Origin: JAHEGP01 sp963751595
Lineage (GTDB): Bacteria > Pseudomonadota > Gammaproteobacteria > Pseudomonadales > JAHEGP01
NCBI GenBank assembly: GCA_963751595.1
Contig: CAVVVC010000002.1
Coordinates: 62,001-126,000 of the forward strand
Direction of reading: 5' to 3'
DNA length: 64,000 nucleotides
Shown here: in pieces, positions 35,246 through 43,752 of the stretch
How positions within the stretch are numbered: position 1 is the first letter of the stretch
How the letters are laid out: every line of letters starts with the position of its first letter
The notes under the pieces: generated by a model
The model's input: the letters and a program-made list of their open reading frames with translations, nothing else
The model's database searches: none
What the model was told of the DNA's origin: nothing
Made by a program: the position numbers and the translations under genes

Positions 35246-36196
35246 GTGGCGAGGCGCCGCAAGGGTCGCGCTATCGACGGCGTGCTGGTGCTGGACAAAC
35301 CTGGCGGTATGACCTCGAATGCCTGTCTGCAGCGCGCGAAGCGGGCATTGGGTGCGGCAAAAGCCGGCCACACAGGCAGCCTGGACCCACTGGCAACCGG
35401 GGTGCTGCCGCTGTGTTTCGGTGAGGCTACCAAACTGTCGCGGTTCCTGCTTGACGCCGACAAGGAATATGACAGCACCTTCGTGCTCGGAGTCGCTACC
35501 AGTACTGCAGATGCCGAGGGCGAAGTGCTGGAGCGCCGTGATGCAGCGGGAATTACCCAGGCGCAGGTCGAACGGGTGCTTGCGGAGTTTCGCGGCGCGA
35601 TCGAGCAAACGCCGCCAATGTACTCGGCATTGAAGCATCAGGGTCGGCCACTTTACGAGCTGGCGCGGGCTGGCGTCGAAGTCGAGCGCAGGGCGCGCCG
35701 GGTGATGATCCATAGCCTTGAGTTGCTGGCGTATACGCCCGGCGAGCAAGGCCGTCTCAAGGTTCGTGTTCGCTGCTCGAAGGGCACCTACGTGCGCACA
35801 CTGGCGCAGGACATCGGCGCAGCGCTGGGTTGTGGTGGGCATGTCAGTGAGTTGCGTCGCACCTGCTCCGGGCCATTCAGCTTGCTGAGGAGCGTCGACC
35901 TGGATCAGGTGGAACAGCTTGCGGCGCAGCAGGACCTGGCTCGGCTGCGAGGGCTGTTGTTGCCGGTGGACAGTGCCATCGAGGGTATGGCCACCGTCGT
36001 GCTGCCCGAGACCAGCAGTTATTATTTGCGCCAGGGCCAGCCGGTTCTGGCGGCCAGGATGCCCACCGCCGGGTGGGTCCGCATTGTCGACGAAAGCGGA
36101 GAATTTCTCGGTATCGGTGAAATACTGGACGACGGCCGGCTTGCGCCCCGTCGCTTGATAGCAACTACCGATGCTATGGAAGCGGGTGATCTGTAA
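35246..36196 (+). CDS. truB: tRNA pseudouridine-55 synthase TruB
   Basis: 316 residues. GVLVLDKPGGMTSN opens the fold, HTGSLDPLATGVLPL carries the catalytic Asp, and YVRTLAQDIG and the C-terminal PUA-like domain follow. It forms pseudouridine 55 in the T loop of tRNAs. The start is GTG 35246 immediately after rbfA. Confidence 0.96.
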   Translation: MARRRKGRAIDGVLVLDKPGGMTSNACLQRAKRALGAAKAGHTGSLDPLATGVLPLCFGEATKLSRFLLDADKEYDSTFVLGVATSTADAEGEVLERRDAAGITQAQVERVLAEFRGAIEQTPPMYSALKHQGRPLYELARAGVEVERRARRVMIHSLELLAYTPGEQGRLKVRVRCSKGTYVRTLAQDIGAALGCGGHVSELRRTCSGPFSLLRSVDLDQVEQLAAQQDLARLRGLLLPVDSAIEGMATVVLPETSSYYLRQGQPVLAARMPTAGWVRIVDESGEFLGIGEILDDGRLAPRRLIATTDAMEAGDL

Positions 36197-36250
36197 GTAT
36201 GCGTGGATTACCCGGTTTAGTTAACGTACGCATATTATCTGGAGGAAAAA

Positions 36251-36520
36251 ATGGCACTATCAGCGCAAGAAAAAGCAGACATCGTTAAAGACTATCAACA
36301 GGCGGACGGCGATACCGGATCCCCGGAAGTGCAGGTTGCCCTGTTGAGCGCGAACATCAATAAACTGCAAGGCCACTTCAAGGGCCATGGCAAGGATCAC
36401 CACTCCCGCAGGGGACTGATTCGCATGGTCAACCAGCGTCGTAAATTACTCGACTATCTCAAGCGTAAGGATGCCAACCGCTACGCCGAGTTGATCAAGC
36501 GTCTGGGTTTGCGTCGCTAA
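36251..36520 (+). CDS. rpsO: 30S ribosomal protein S15
   Basis: 89 residues, the standard S15 length, with DTGSPEVQVALLSANINKLQGHFK and HHSRRGLIRMVNQRRKLLDYLK. GGAGGA lies 6-7 nt before ATG 36251. S15 binds the central domain of 16S rRNA and often represses its own mRNA; the 54-nt truB-rpsO spacer could hold that operator, but no structure was established. Confidence 0.98.
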   Translation: MALSAQEKADIVKDYQQADGDTGSPEVQVALLSANINKLQGHFKGHGKDHHSRRGLIRMVNQRRKLLDYLKRKDANRYAELIKRLGLRR

Positions 36521-36527
36521 TTGCAGG

Positions 36528-36555
36528 TGCACCCTGGCAATGGGGCTGGGGTGCA
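36528..36555 (+). promoter_or_regulatory. Hairpin in the rpsO-pnp spacer (possible RNase-processed pnp leader)
   Basis: Stem TGCACCC / GGGTGCA (36528-36534 and 36549-36555) with a 14-nt apical region, directly after rpsO. There is no T-run. In E. coli the pnp leader hairpin is cut by RNase III and mediates PNPase autoregulation; a similar role here is inference. Confidence 0.4.
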
Positions 36556-36583
36556 TTGATCAATATTTTCGGAGGCATTATTT

Positions 36584-38698
36584 GTGAATCCTGTTATCAA
36601 AAAATTTAATTATGGCAAGCATACCGTAACCCTGGAAACGGGTCGGGTGGCGCGCCAGGCCAGCGGCGCGGTATTGGCGAGCATGGACGACACGGTGGTA
36701 TTGGCGACGGTTGTCGGTGCAAAGACGGCCAAGCCCGGCCAGGACTTCTTCCCTCTGGCGGTGCACTACCAGGAGAAAACCTATGCTGCGGGCCGTATTC
36801 CCGGCGGCTTCTTCAAGCGCGAAGCGCGCCCCAGTGAAAAGGAAACCCTGACCTCGCGGCTTATCGATCGGCCCATTCGCCCGCTGTTCCCCGCGGGCTT
36901 CAAGAACGAAGTCCAGGTTATCATCACAGTGCTGTCGGCGGAATCCGACATCGATCCCGATATTATCGCGATGATTGGCACCTCCGCGGCCCTGGCCATT
37001 TCCGGTATTCCCTTCAACGGCCCCATCGGTGCCGCCAGAGTGGGCTTTACCGCAGACAGCGGCTACCTGCTGAACCCGACCTTTAGCGAACTGGCTGACT
37101 CCCATCTCGATATGGTGGTAGCCGGTACCGAGCATGCAGTGTTGATGGTCGAATCCGAGGCCAAGGAGCTGACTGAAGACCAGATGCTCGGAGCCGTTCT
37201 GTTTGCCCAGCAGGAAATGCAGGTGGCGATCCAGGCGATCAAGGAACTGGCTAGTGAAGTTGGCAAGCCACGCTGGGAGCTGGAGGCGGTTGCCGAGAAC
37301 ACAGCGCTGATCGACGCGCTGGAAAACGGCTTTGGCGAGGCCGTTGGTGAAGCCTACCGGATCACCGACAAGATGCAGCGTTACGAGGCGCTTTCGCGGG
37401 TCAAGAATGATGCCGTTGCGGCATTGGCACCGGCCGATGGCGAGGTTTCTGCGGATGAGGTCAAGGAGCTCTTCAAGAGCCTGGAAAGCAAGATCGTTCG
37501 TCGGCGGATTCTTAACGGTGAAGCGCGTATCGATGGTCGCGATAACCAGACTGTGCGCCCCATTATGATTGAGACCGGTGTGCTTCCCCGCACCCACGGT
37601 TCTGCCCTGTTTACCCGGGGCGAGACTCAGGCCATCGCAGTGGCGACCCTGGGTAGCTCCCGCGACGCGCAGTTTATTGATGCCCTGGAGGGCGAGCGCA
37701 AAGACAATTTCATGCTGCATTACAATTTCCCGCCCTATTCAGTGGGAGAGGCCGGGCGAGTGGGCTTTACCAGCCGCAGAGAAGTGGGTCATGGGCGGCT
37801 TGCCCGGCGTGGCGTAGCGGCGGTCCTGCCGAGTGCGGACGACTTTCCCTATACCATCCGCATTGTTTCAGAAATCACAGAGTCCAACGGCTCCAGCTCT
37901 ATGGCCAGCGTTTGCGGCGCGAGTCTGGCGATGATGGACGCCGGTGTTCCCCTGAAAGCACCGGTTGCCGGAATTGCCATGGGGCTGGTCAAGGACGGTG
38001 ACCGCTTTTCAGTGTTGACCGATATTCTCGGCGACGAGGACCACCTCGGCGACATGGACTTTAAGGTTGCCGGTACTGCAGAGGGTGTTACCGCACTGCA
38101 GATGGATATCAAAATCGAGGGCATTAACGAGCAGATCATGGAGCGTGCGCTGGAGCAGGCCCAGCAAGCGCGACTGCACATCCTCGGCGAGATGAACAGG
38201 GTGCTGTCGAGCTCCCGCGAGGAAGTGGCCGAAACCGCACCGCGCATGGTTTCCATCAAGATCGACAAAGACAAGATCCGGGACATCATCGGCCCAGGGG
38301 GTGCGGTTATTCGCGGTATCACCGAGAAGAGTGGTGCCCAGATCGATATCGATGATGATGGCACGGTGCGTATTTACGCCCCCAACTCCGAGTCGCTGGC
38401 AGTCGCAAAAGGTGAAGTTGAGTCGATTACGGCGGAAGCCGAGGTGGGCGCCATATACACCGGTGTTGTCGCCCGTATCGTCGACTTCGGCGCTTTCGTC
38501 AATATCCTGCCGGGCAAAGACGGCCTGGTGCACATTTCGCAGATAGCCCAGGAGCGGATCGAGAAGGTTTCCGATTACCTTACCGAGGGGCAGGAAGTGA
38601 AAGTGAAAGTGCTGGATGTTGACGGTCGTGGTCGGATCAAGCTGTCGATGAAGGAAGTATCTGAGTCCGATGTCGAGGCGCAGACCAGCGAGGCCTGA
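36584..38698 (+). CDS. pnp: Polyribonucleotide nucleotidyltransferase (PNPase)
   Basis: 704 residues: two RNase PH domains (first: ASGAVLASMDDTVVLATVV; second: RTHGSALFTRGETQAIAVATLG), a helical linker, a KH domain (IRDIIGPGGAVIRGITEKSG) and an S1 domain (GAIYTGVVARIVDFGAFVNILPGKDGLVHIS). PNPase degrades RNA 3'-5' phosphorolytically within the degradosome. The GTG start at 36584 has GGAGG (36571-36575) at 8-nt spacing. Last gene of the nusA operon. Confidence 0.97.
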   Translation: MNPVIKKFNYGKHTVTLETGRVARQASGAVLASMDDTVVLATVVGAKTAKPGQDFFPLAVHYQEKTYAAGRIPGGFFKREARPSEKETLTSRLIDRPIRPLFPAGFKNEVQVIITVLSAESDIDPDIIAMIGTSAALAISGIPFNGPIGAARVGFTADSGYLLNPTFSELADSHLDMVVAGTEHAVLMVESEAKELTEDQMLGAVLFAQQEMQVAIQAIKELASEVGKPRWELEAVAENTALIDALENGFGEAVGEAYRITDKMQRYEALSRVKNDAVAALAPADGEVSADEVKELFKSLESKIVRRRILNGEARIDGRDNQTVRPIMIETGVLPRTHGSALFTRGETQAIAVATLGSSRDAQFIDALEGERKDNFMLHYNFPPYSVGEAGRVGFTSRREVGHGRLARRGVAAVLPSADDFPYTIRIVSEITESNGSSSMASVCGASLAMMDAGVPLKAPVAGIAMGLVKDGDRFSVLTDILGDEDHLGDMDFKVAGTAEGVTALQMDIKIEGINEQIMERALEQAQQARLHILGEMNRVLSSSREEVAETAPRMVSIKIDKDKIRDIIGPGGAVIRGITEKSGAQIDIDDDGTVRIYAPNSESLAVAKGEVESITAEAEVGAIYTGVVARIVDFGAFVNILPGKDGLVHISQIAQERIEKVSDYLTEGQEVKVKVLDVDGRGRIKLSMKEVSESDVEAQTSEA

Positions 38699-39103
38699 TT
38701 TTTGCCTCGCAGGGGCTGCACAGTGAAAGCGGTGCAGCCCCCACGTTCCTGCGTCCGCAATTGCTCAGGGCAACGCTCGCTAGTCATACCGGGGGTTGGC
38801 GCGGTAATTCTGAATAAACAGCGCACCCGGCAGTCCGGCTGGAGAGCCGGGATTGCTTTTTCGAATGTTGCGGGTTTGATTTCGGGATCGCCCATTCTAG
38901 CCATACCTCTCCGATATTTGGAATTCTCGGCGAGCGATTGTGCGCGGTGCGGGTTTTTCGACTAAGGGCATAGCCGTAGGCTATGGCCGCAGGAAGAAGA
39001 TTACGTACAGCGTGCAAGATCCGGTGAGAAACCCAATAGGCGCCCTACGCTACAAGAACAGACACGCCGAAAAAGCGATTGCCGAATCGGTGAGATAGGC
39101 CGG
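38699..39103. other. Intergenic region between converging pnp and panC, with inverted repeats
   Basis: No convincing gene. After pnp lies a perfect 10-bp stem GGGGCTGCAC / GTGCAGCCCC (38712-38721, 38732-38741), which may end pnp transcripts although no T-run follows. A second strong inverted repeat GGGCATAGCC-GTA-GGCTATGGCC (38966-38988, 9 of 10 matched) has the look of a REP-type element. Near 39070-39089 a weak CGATT/AATCG stem followed by five T on the minus strand could terminate panC. The short open frames here show no recognisable protein. Confidence 0.5.
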
Positions 39104-39988
39104 CTAATTGGTGGCGAGCATGCCCCAGTCTGCGGAAGGGTTCAGGGTCAAGGTGACGTTGTCGATCAGTCGGGTTCTGCCCAGCCGTGCCGCCGCCAGG
39201 ATGACGATAGCCTCGGTGTCCGGGGTTACGGATTCCAGGGTTTCTGCATCCCGGATGCTCACATAATCCGGCTGAAACCCGAGTAGCACGAGATCTTCCA
39301 GCGCGTGCTTTTCAAGATGCTGGTAGTCGTCGAAGCCGTTGGCGATAGCCTCACGATAGTCCTGCAGTATTCGATGCAGCCGCGGTGCGACACGCCGTTC
39401 CTTGGACGATAGAAAATTATTCCGCGAACTCATTGCCAGGCCGTCGGTTTCGCGTACTGTCGCCACGCTGACGATGTCAATCGGCATACACATGTCGCCG
39501 ACCATCTTGCGAATGACCATCAACTGCTGAAAGTCTTTCTCGCCGAACACAGCGACGTCGGGCTGCACCATATTGAATAGCTTGGTGACTACCGTTGCCA
39601 CCCCGGTGAAATGCCCGGGTCGTGCCGCGCCGCAAAGGGTGTCGGTTAACCGCGGGACGGACACCAGGGTTTGCGGTTTCATGCCCTCGGGGTACATCGC
39701 ATCCACGGTTGGAGCGAATAGAAAATTGGCGCCCTCGGCAAACAGCTTCTCTTTGTCGGCGGCGAGTGTACGGGGATAGGCGTCAAGATCTTCATTGGCG
39801 CCAAACTGCAGCGGGTTGACAAAAATACTGACCACTACGCAGTCGGCAAGGTGCTTTGCCCGCCGCAGTAACTGCAAATGCCCCTCATGGAGGTTGCCCA
39901 TCGTCGGTACGAAACCGATGGTCTTGCCAGCTTTACGGGCTTTGTTGACCGCCCTGCGCAGTGCATCGACAGAAGTCAGTGTTTGCAT
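39104..39988 (-). CDS. panC: Pantothenate synthetase PanC
   Basis: 294 residues. FVPTMGNLHEGHLQLLRRAK carries the HIGH-like ATP site; VNPLQFGANEDLDAYPRT, GVATVVTKLFN and FGEKDFQQL are the family signatures. It ligates pantoate and beta-alanine with ATP. ATG 39988 (MQTLTSVDALR) is the usual family start; GTG 40015 would add nine residues. A 263-bp gap separates it from panB, longer than in many panBC operons, but order and strand are conserved. Confidence 0.96.
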   Translation of the reverse strand: MQTLTSVDALRRAVNKARKAGKTIGFVPTMGNLHEGHLQLLRRAKHLADCVVVSIFVNPLQFGANEDLDAYPRTLAADKEKLFAEGANFLFAPTVDAMYPEGMKPQTLVSVPRLTDTLCGAARPGHFTGVATVVTKLFNMVQPDVAVFGEKDFQQLMVIRKMVGDMCMPIDIVSVATVRETDGLAMSSRNNFLSSKERRVAPRLHRILQDYREAIANGFDDYQHLEKHALEDLVLLGFQPDYVSIRDAETLESVTPDTEAIVILAAARLGRTRLIDNVTLTLNPSADWGMLATN

Positions 39989-40251
39989 GGCACACGATGC
40001 CTCGTTTTGATTCACCGCTGCGGGTGAGTAATGCCCATGGATCTCAAAGTTTTGCTAGCCAAGCTTACAACGGTCTTCACCGGTTTGGGAGGGCGCAAGT
40101 ATGCAATAATTGCCGGTGGGGATCAATTCAACCGCATCAAATTCATGGCGAAAGCCCATCGGCCCATTGGCAGTGCTTCTGGGGGGGGGCGTGAATTTAG
40201 CAGAGGCGGGGCTGGTGCCGTGCTGTAGTCGCTGTGCCGCCGTCACTGCTA

Positions 40252-41046
40252 TCAGTCATTGAAGCAGTGCTCTGCGGCTGGGAATTCGCCGCTCTTAACC
40301 GCGCTGGAGAAAGCCCTGATCGCTTTTTCAATGCTGTCTTGCCCCGCCATAAAGTTCTTGACGAAGCGTGGGGGGCCAGGCGTGACGCCGAGCAGGTCAT
40401 GGAGTACCAGTACCTGAGCATCGGTATCCGGCCCGGCACCGATACCAATTACGGGGATAGTCAGTTGCTGGCTGATGGCGGCCGCCAACTGCCGAGGAAC
40501 GCACTCCAGTACCAGCATGCTGGCGCCGGCGGCTTCGACTTCGCGGGCATCATCAGTTATTCGCCTGGCAGCGGGTTCAGATCGACCCTGGACTTTGAAA
40601 CCGCCGAGAACATTGACCGACTGGGGCGTCAATCCGAGGTGTGCGCAGACTGGAATGCCGCACTGGGTCAGTTTGCCAATGCTGTCGCAAAGCCAGCTCC
40701 CTCCCTCCAGCTTGACCATGTGGGCGCCGGCGCGCATCAGGCGGGCGCCATTTTCGAGGGCCTGTGCCGGATCCGGATAACTCATAAAGGGCAGGTCACC
40801 GATCAACAGGGGGCCTGAAACTCCCCGACTCACAGCCTCAATGTGGTAAACCATGTTGTCCATGGTGACCGGCAGTGTGTCGCGGTGGCCCTGCACGACC
40901 ATACCCAATGAATCACCGATCAGAATGGTTTCTGCACCCGCGCGGGCGATCACCGCAGCGAAACCGGCGTCATAAGCGGTTACGCAGACAAACTTCTCGC
41001 GCCGCTGCTTGAGTTCAAGCAGTGATTGGGCGGTAACCTGGGGCAT
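40252..41046 (-). CDS. panB: 3-methyl-2-oxobutanoate hydroxymethyltransferase PanB
   Basis: 264 residues, standard length. TAYDAGFAAVIARAGAETILIGDSLGMVVQGH contains the metal- and substrate-binding region; VKLEGG, HLGLTPQSVNVLGGFKVQG and VIGIGAGPDTDAQVLVLHDLLG complete the barrel. It transfers a hydroxymethyl group from methylene-tetrahydrofolate to 2-oxoisovalerate, the first step of pantothenate synthesis. Located between folK and panC. Confidence 0.97.
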   Translation of the reverse strand: MPQVTAQSLLELKQRREKFVCVTAYDAGFAAVIARAGAETILIGDSLGMVVQGHRDTLPVTMDNMVYHIEAVSRGVSGPLLIGDLPFMSYPDPAQALENGARLMRAGAHMVKLEGGSWLCDSIGKLTQCGIPVCAHLGLTPQSVNVLGGFKVQGRSEPAARRITDDAREVEAAGASMLVLECVPRQLAAAISQQLTIPVIGIGAGPDTDAQVLVLHDLLGVTPGPPRFVKNFMAGQDSIEKAIRAFSSAVKSGEFPAAEHCFND

Positions 41047-41284
41047 ACTGGGCTCCTCGCTACAATTCCTTGATGGTTCATGGGTGGCACGATTTCGCCC
41101 TGGGCGAATTGTTCCTCGCTTCAGGGGGGCATTCGGCCGACGCTAATGATGCCTGTCATTCCGGGCCGGGTCGACCCCGGCGATTGCCTCTCTCCCTTGC
41201 AAGCCCATCGCGCCGGCCGGGCGGTTTGCGCACCCTGGCATGCGGCGCTGCATCGCTTCCCTGCAGAATGCGGCCACTGTGGGT

Positions 41285-41806
41285 TCATGTTGACTGACCG
41301 TTCCCCGCATTCTCAATGGCCGGGGCCGAACAGTGGATGGCGACGTCAACGCTGTCCGTGTCTGCAAGACACTCCGTTACCGTGCCGCCACCGGGTAGTT
41401 GCAGGCCGGGGCAGATTTCGGCGAGGGGTAGCAGCACGAAGGCACGCTGCCGCATTCGCGGATGTGGCAGCTGAAGCCGGGGTGTATCCAGCGTCATTTG
41501 ATCGAACAGCAAAATGTCGAGGTCCAGTGTTCTGGGCCCCCAGTGTTGTAAGCGCGCACGGCCCTGGTCCAGCTCTATCCCCTGCAGTTGCTCCAGCAAC
41601 TGTCCCGGCTTGAGGTCGGTATCCATTCGCGCGGCAGCGTTAAGGTAATCCGGTTGAACTCCCGGTCCTATAGCGCGACTGCGGTAGAAGGAAGACCAGC
41701 TGAAAAGTTGGCACCCCGGGAGTCGGGCCATGGCCTGCAGAGCGCTGATCAATTGGGCTTCGGGCTCCAGGAGATTGCTGCCAAGGCCGATGTAGCTGGT
41801 GTGCAT
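41285..41806 (-). CDS. folK: 2-amino-4-hydroxy-6-hydroxymethyldihydropteridine diphosphokinase FolK
   Basis: About 173 residues. YIGLGSNL opens the protein, WGPRTLDLDILLFD is the metal/ATP signature and LPHPRMRQRAFVLLPLAEI follows as expected. It pyrophosphorylates the pterin substrate in folate synthesis. ATG 41806 is chosen (AGAGG upstream); ATG 41827 is an in-frame alternative. The 238-bp spacer to panB contains no recognisable gene. Confidence 0.94.
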   Translation of the reverse strand: MHTSYIGLGSNLLEPEAQLISALQAMARLPGCQLFSWSSFYRSRAIGPGVQPDYLNAAARMDTDLKPGQLLEQLQGIELDQGRARLQHWGPRTLDLDILLFDQMTLDTPRLQLPHPRMRQRAFVLLPLAEICPGLQLPGGGTVTECLADTDSVDVAIHCSAPAIENAGNGQST

Positions 41807-41884
41807 TCGGCCTCTTTCGCTAGCCATGCCTGATGAGCCGACGTTTTCCCAGCCGGTGTGCCCCCGGCGCCGAGGATGCCAATG

Positions 41885-43180
41885 TCATGGCGCCTGGTCG
41901 GATAGTTTTCGACGCGGGCTTCGGCGTTTGCGCCGGGGCTTCCGCCTTTTGGGGCGGGTAAGCTGTAGCTGGTTTACCAGGGACCTGCGTTGCTCCTCGT
42001 CTGCCTCCTGGTACTGTGTCCACCAATCCCCCATATTACCCGTGTCTTCACCCGCTTCCTCGCGTAATAGCAGGAAATCATAGGCCGCACGGAACCTGGG
42101 AAGCAGAAGCAGGTCGTCGGCGCCACGGGGGTTCTCCAGGCGCGGCTGAAGCTCCCATATCTCTCGCATCGGTGTGCTGAAGCGGCGGGGAATTGAAGTG
42201 TATTGCAGTTGGTGCTCAATGCTCGCGATGCCGGCTTGCTGCCTGGCCGGTACCGGCGGCTCACCCTGCTTCAACAGGGCCTCGGTGTGTTGTCGAACGG
42301 CTGGCCAAAGGATCGCGCCATACAGAAATGCCGGGGTAACCGGTTTGTTTTGCCTGACACGCAGGTCGGTATTGCGTAGCATCGCTTCGACGAAGCGGTG
42401 TGATACCGGGTCCTCGTGCCGCAGAATGCGCTGGCTCGCTGGAAACAGAAAACCGAATAGCTGGTGGCGCTGTAACTCCTTGTAGGTCGCCAGTGCGGCA
42501 CCGGACATAAAAAGTTTCAACACTTCATCGAACATGCGGGCCGCGGGTATATCGTGCAGGAGGGGCGCCAGCGCGGTGAAAGGAGATACCACGTCGGGAC
42601 TCAGGGTGAAGTCCAGTTTGGCGCAAAAGCGCACGGCCCTGAGCATCCTCACGGGATCTTCCCGGTAGCGTGTCTCGGGGTCGCCGATCAGGTGCAGGGT
42701 TCGGCTTTCCAGATCTTCCAGACCGTTACAGTAGTCAAGAATGCGCTCCGTCGATGGACTGTAGTAAAGTGCATTGACCGTAAAATCCCTTCGCCGCGCA
42801 TCTTCTTCCAGCGAGCCGTAAATGTTATCGCGCAGCAAGCGCCCGGAGTCGGATGTTCGCGCATGCTTGTTCGGGTCGGCTGATTTGCTCTCGGGGTGAT
42901 GACCTCGAAATGTGGTCACTTCGATGACTTCGCGTCCAAACAGGACGTGGACGATCCTGAAACGTCTGCCGATGATCCGTGAGTTGCGAAACAACTGGCG
43001 AATTTCTTCGGGGCGAGCATTGGTGGATACGTCGAAATCCTTGGGTGAATTGCCCAGCAACAAGTCGCGAACGCCGCCCCCCACCAGATACGCTTCGAAC
43101 CCTTCGCTTTCCAGGCGCTGTATGACTTTGAGTGCGTGGGAACTGATTTTTTTGGGGTCGATGTAGTGGTGTGCTGTCAT
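41885..43180 (-). CDS. pcnB: Poly(A) polymerase I PcnB
   Basis: 431 residues of the class II nucleotidyltransferase fold: YLVGGGVRDLLLGNSPKDFDVSTNA with the GG and DxD motifs, RDFTVNALYY, and RFCAKLDFTLS. PcnB differs from CCA-adding enzymes by its start region and its basic C-terminal tail (RPKRRKPRRKRRSPRRK). It adds poly(A) tails that mark RNAs for decay. Its place after cbrB and before folK is the Pseudomonas arrangement. Confidence 0.95.
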   Translation of the reverse strand: MTAHHYIDPKKISSHALKVIQRLESEGFEAYLVGGGVRDLLLGNSPKDFDVSTNARPEEIRQLFRNSRIIGRRFRIVHVLFGREVIEVTTFRGHHPESKSADPNKHARTSDSGRLLRDNIYGSLEEDARRRDFTVNALYYSPSTERILDYCNGLEDLESRTLHLIGDPETRYREDPVRMLRAVRFCAKLDFTLSPDVVSPFTALAPLLHDIPAARMFDEVLKLFMSGAALATYKELQRHQLFGFLFPASQRILRHEDPVSHRFVEAMLRNTDLRVRQNKPVTPAFLYGAILWPAVRQHTEALLKQGEPPVPARQQAGIASIEHQLQYTSIPRRFSTPMREIWELQPRLENPRGADDLLLLPRFRAAYDFLLLREEAGEDTGNMGDWWTQYQEADEEQRRSLVNQLQLTRPKRRKPRRKRRSPRRKLSDQAP

Positions 43181-43439
43181 CGGCGAGGTGCTTCCGCTTC
43201 TGGCGGCGGGAGGATTCGAGTCCGGTTTTGGTGGCGCAGTATGGTGAGCATGCCTGCCCTTGTAGTGGATAGATGATCGTGGATAGCGATGTTGCGGGGC
43301 GGTAAAACTATCGGTTGTCGATCAAGCAGCTGGTTAGCGGGCTGCCATTGGGTCTTTGCCTTGAAGGCAAGCAGTTTACCATACCGCCGGCGGACAGCCT
43401 ATGCCAGAGCCGGTATTCGCTTCGAGGGGGGGGTGCACA

Positions 43440-43548
43440 GCGCTTTAACCAAGTAAAGACAGGGAGATTTCTCTCCCCATCCAGGTCTCGTCTTGCTTTT
43501 TTTATTGTTATCTTTCGTCTTATTTTTATTTGTAGTTATTATTCTTGG
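43440..43548 (-). ncRNA. Predicted CrcZ-like small RNA (3' end uncertain)
   Basis: Lies in the cbrB-pcnB spacer, the crcZ locus of Pseudomonas, and begins at the start site predicted from the sigma-54 promoter just upstream. Its first ~52 nt on the minus strand (43546 to 43495) are almost pure A/T with many A-R-N triplets, including AATAATAA and AACAATAA, the kind of sequence bound by the distal face of Hfq with Crc. A GNRA-capped hairpin GGGAGA-GAAA-TCTCCC (43477-43462) follows. No T-tailed terminator is seen, so the 3' end may extend toward pcnB. Function as an Hfq/Crc decoy is inference. Confidence 0.65.
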
Positions 43549-43557
43549 TGTAATTAA

Positions 43558-43573
43558 AGCAGGTTTTGTGCCA
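43558..43573 (-). promoter_or_regulatory. Sigma-54 promoter for the CrcZ-like RNA
   Basis: On the minus strand TGGCAC (43573-43568) is followed by AAAACC and TGCT. The invariant GG and GC are separated by exactly 10 nt (GG at 43572-43571, GC at 43560-43559), matching the -24/-12 consensus TGGCAC-N5-TTGCW except in the first T. The next gene upstream encodes CbrB, a sigma-54 activator. Confidence 0.82.
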
Positions 43574-43646
43574 ATTTTGAAATAAATAATTAAATCAGTG
43601 GCTTGCGATTTTGCCGTGATGTACTAGAGCTTTTTAAACAGCTCTT

Positions 43647-43695
43647 TGTTACCAATGAGCCCAGTGCCTGTTACTTGTTGCCGGTCAAGGTAACA
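43647..43695. promoter_or_regulatory. Upstream TGTTAC/GTAACA repeats, probable CbrB enhancer sites
   Basis: Three copies: TGTTAC at 43647-43652 and 43669-43674 (22 bp apart, two helical turns) and the inverted GTAACA at 43690-43695. The last two form TGTTAC-N15-GTAACA. They lie ~75-120 bp upstream of the sigma-54 -24 element, the usual enhancer distance. A further 6-bp inverted repeat AGAGCT/AGCTCT (43626-43645) lies between them and the promoter and could be the cbrB transcript end. Confidence 0.6.
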
Positions 43696-43752
43696 CTTTC
43701 TGGAATCATGAATTAGAGAAGCGTCACTGTTCATGTGGCCCACACTTTACCC

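Noticed and set aside
41070..41613. Plus-strand open frames between panB and folK
   Set aside because: They overlap folK in antisense and show no recognisable protein.
43315..43557. 80-codon plus-strand open frame in the cbrB-pcnB spacer
   Set aside because: It is opposite the predicted small RNA and its promoter, and its hydrophobic end is only the translation of the A/T-rich tract.
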